DNA of 15,454 nt, from assembly GCA_949373265.1 (NCBI GenBank), contig CASICT010000014.1:1-15454 (forward strand). The letters are read 5' to 3'. This DNA is from Candidatus Poseidoniaceae archaeon. Lineage in GTDB: Archaea; Thermoplasmatota; Poseidoniia; Poseidoniales; Poseidoniaceae. Position 1 is the first letter of the stretch, and the number at the start of each line of letters is the position of its first letter. The translations under genes were made by a program, and so were the position numbers. The notes beneath the pieces are model-generated. The model worked only from the letters and a program-made list of their open reading frames with translations. It was not told where the DNA came from and did not search any database. This document shows, in pieces, positions 15,277-15,454 of this stretch.

Positions 15277-15286
15277 AACCTGAGCC

Positions 15287-15454
15287 TCAAATAATTTCTA
15301 ATCCGCTACTAACAGTTGCTGATTCTACTCTACTCTGTATTTGTGCAACTACTTCTGCAAATGCTATTGCTGAAGCACCATCAGGATCCGATACAATGCG
15401 ATGAACTCCATCGTCTCCACCTCGTACAAATCCAGGGTCAAATGGTAACTTACC
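15287..15454 (-). CDS. Mrp/NBP35/ApbC-type Fe-S carrier ATPase, C-terminal end only
   Basis: The last 55 residues of a protein whose 5' part lies beyond the right edge. It starts at the window edge with GKLPFDPGFVRGGDDGVHRI and continues SDPDGASAIAFAEVVAQI. This matches the end of Mrp-family P-loop ATPases, where a 'lGxiPlDp...GDxGxP' segment is followed by 'pdSpaAxaFxxiA' and a C-terminal helix. Such proteins carry [4Fe-4S] clusters to client apoproteins, for example enzymes like NadA. The P-loop and CxxC cannot be checked here. The gene is followed at once by a DUF971 gene on the same strand. Confidence 0.8.
   Translation of the reverse strand, partial: GKLPFDPGFVRGGDDGVHRIVSDPDGASAIAFAEVVAQIQSRVESATVSSGLEII

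Overview
The window reads as a stretch of chromosome from a marine planktonic archaeon. My best guess is the Thermoplasmatota, probably Ca. Poseidoniales (Marine Group II). This is inference from several signs: a pilus ATPase with paired FlaJ/TadC-like membrane proteins, a stand-alone Bud32 kinase, a UPF0200 nucleotide kinase, clear GGAGG/GGTGA ribosome binding sites, AT-rich DNA and acidic exported domains. No rRNA, tRNA, CRISPR array, insertion sequence or phage gene is visible, and no gene-free stretch reaches 300 bases.

Layout. (1) Positions 1-4879, minus strand: a type IV filament (archaeal pilus) operon. In transcription order it holds a secretion ATPase, two FlaJ/TadC-like platform proteins that each carry an exported insertion, then two small pilin-like proteins, the last running off the left edge. 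Genes overlap by a few bases or nearly touch, so they are almost certainly co-translated. (2) 4962-8005, minus: an ABC exporter ATPase, its 12-TM permease and a UPF0200 P-loop kinase. The permease has no ATG/GTG/TTG start that covers its apparent N-terminus; a CTG sits ideally behind a GGAGG site. (3) 8079-8903, plus: an enoyl-CoA hydratase. (4) 8904-10472, minus: a membrane-anchored protein of unknown function and an RdgB/Ham1 nucleotide-sanitising enzyme. (5) 10538-10891, plus: a CrcB/Fluc fluoride channel. (6) 10881-12012, minus: quinolinate synthase NadA. (7) 12077-12754, plus: Bud32. (8) 12763-15454, minus: a PAP2/AUR1-like membrane enzyme fused to an exported domain, a DUF971 protein, and the C-terminus of an Mrp/NBP35-type Fe-S carrier ATPase.

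Genome style. Genes are tightly packed. Convergent pairs abut (8903/8904), overlap (10891/10881) or lie 8 bases apart (12754/12763). Divergent promoters must lie in the short gaps 8006-8078, 10473-10537 and 12013-12076, but I see no convincing TATA box in any of them.

Integrity. Four frame breaks interrupt otherwise well-conserved genes: one in the distal pilin, two in rdgB and one in nadA. Each is repaired by removing a single base. All four go in the same direction and lie in very short runs, whereas coding runs of 6-7 identical bases are in frame. Insertion-type sequencing or assembly error is the simplest reading, so these genes should not be taken as dead without checking.

The most interesting material is the pilus operon with exported insertions in both platform proteins, the PAP2-exported-domain fusion, the CTG-initiated permease, and an Mrp-DUF971 gene pair that mirrors part of the plastid HCF101 fusion.
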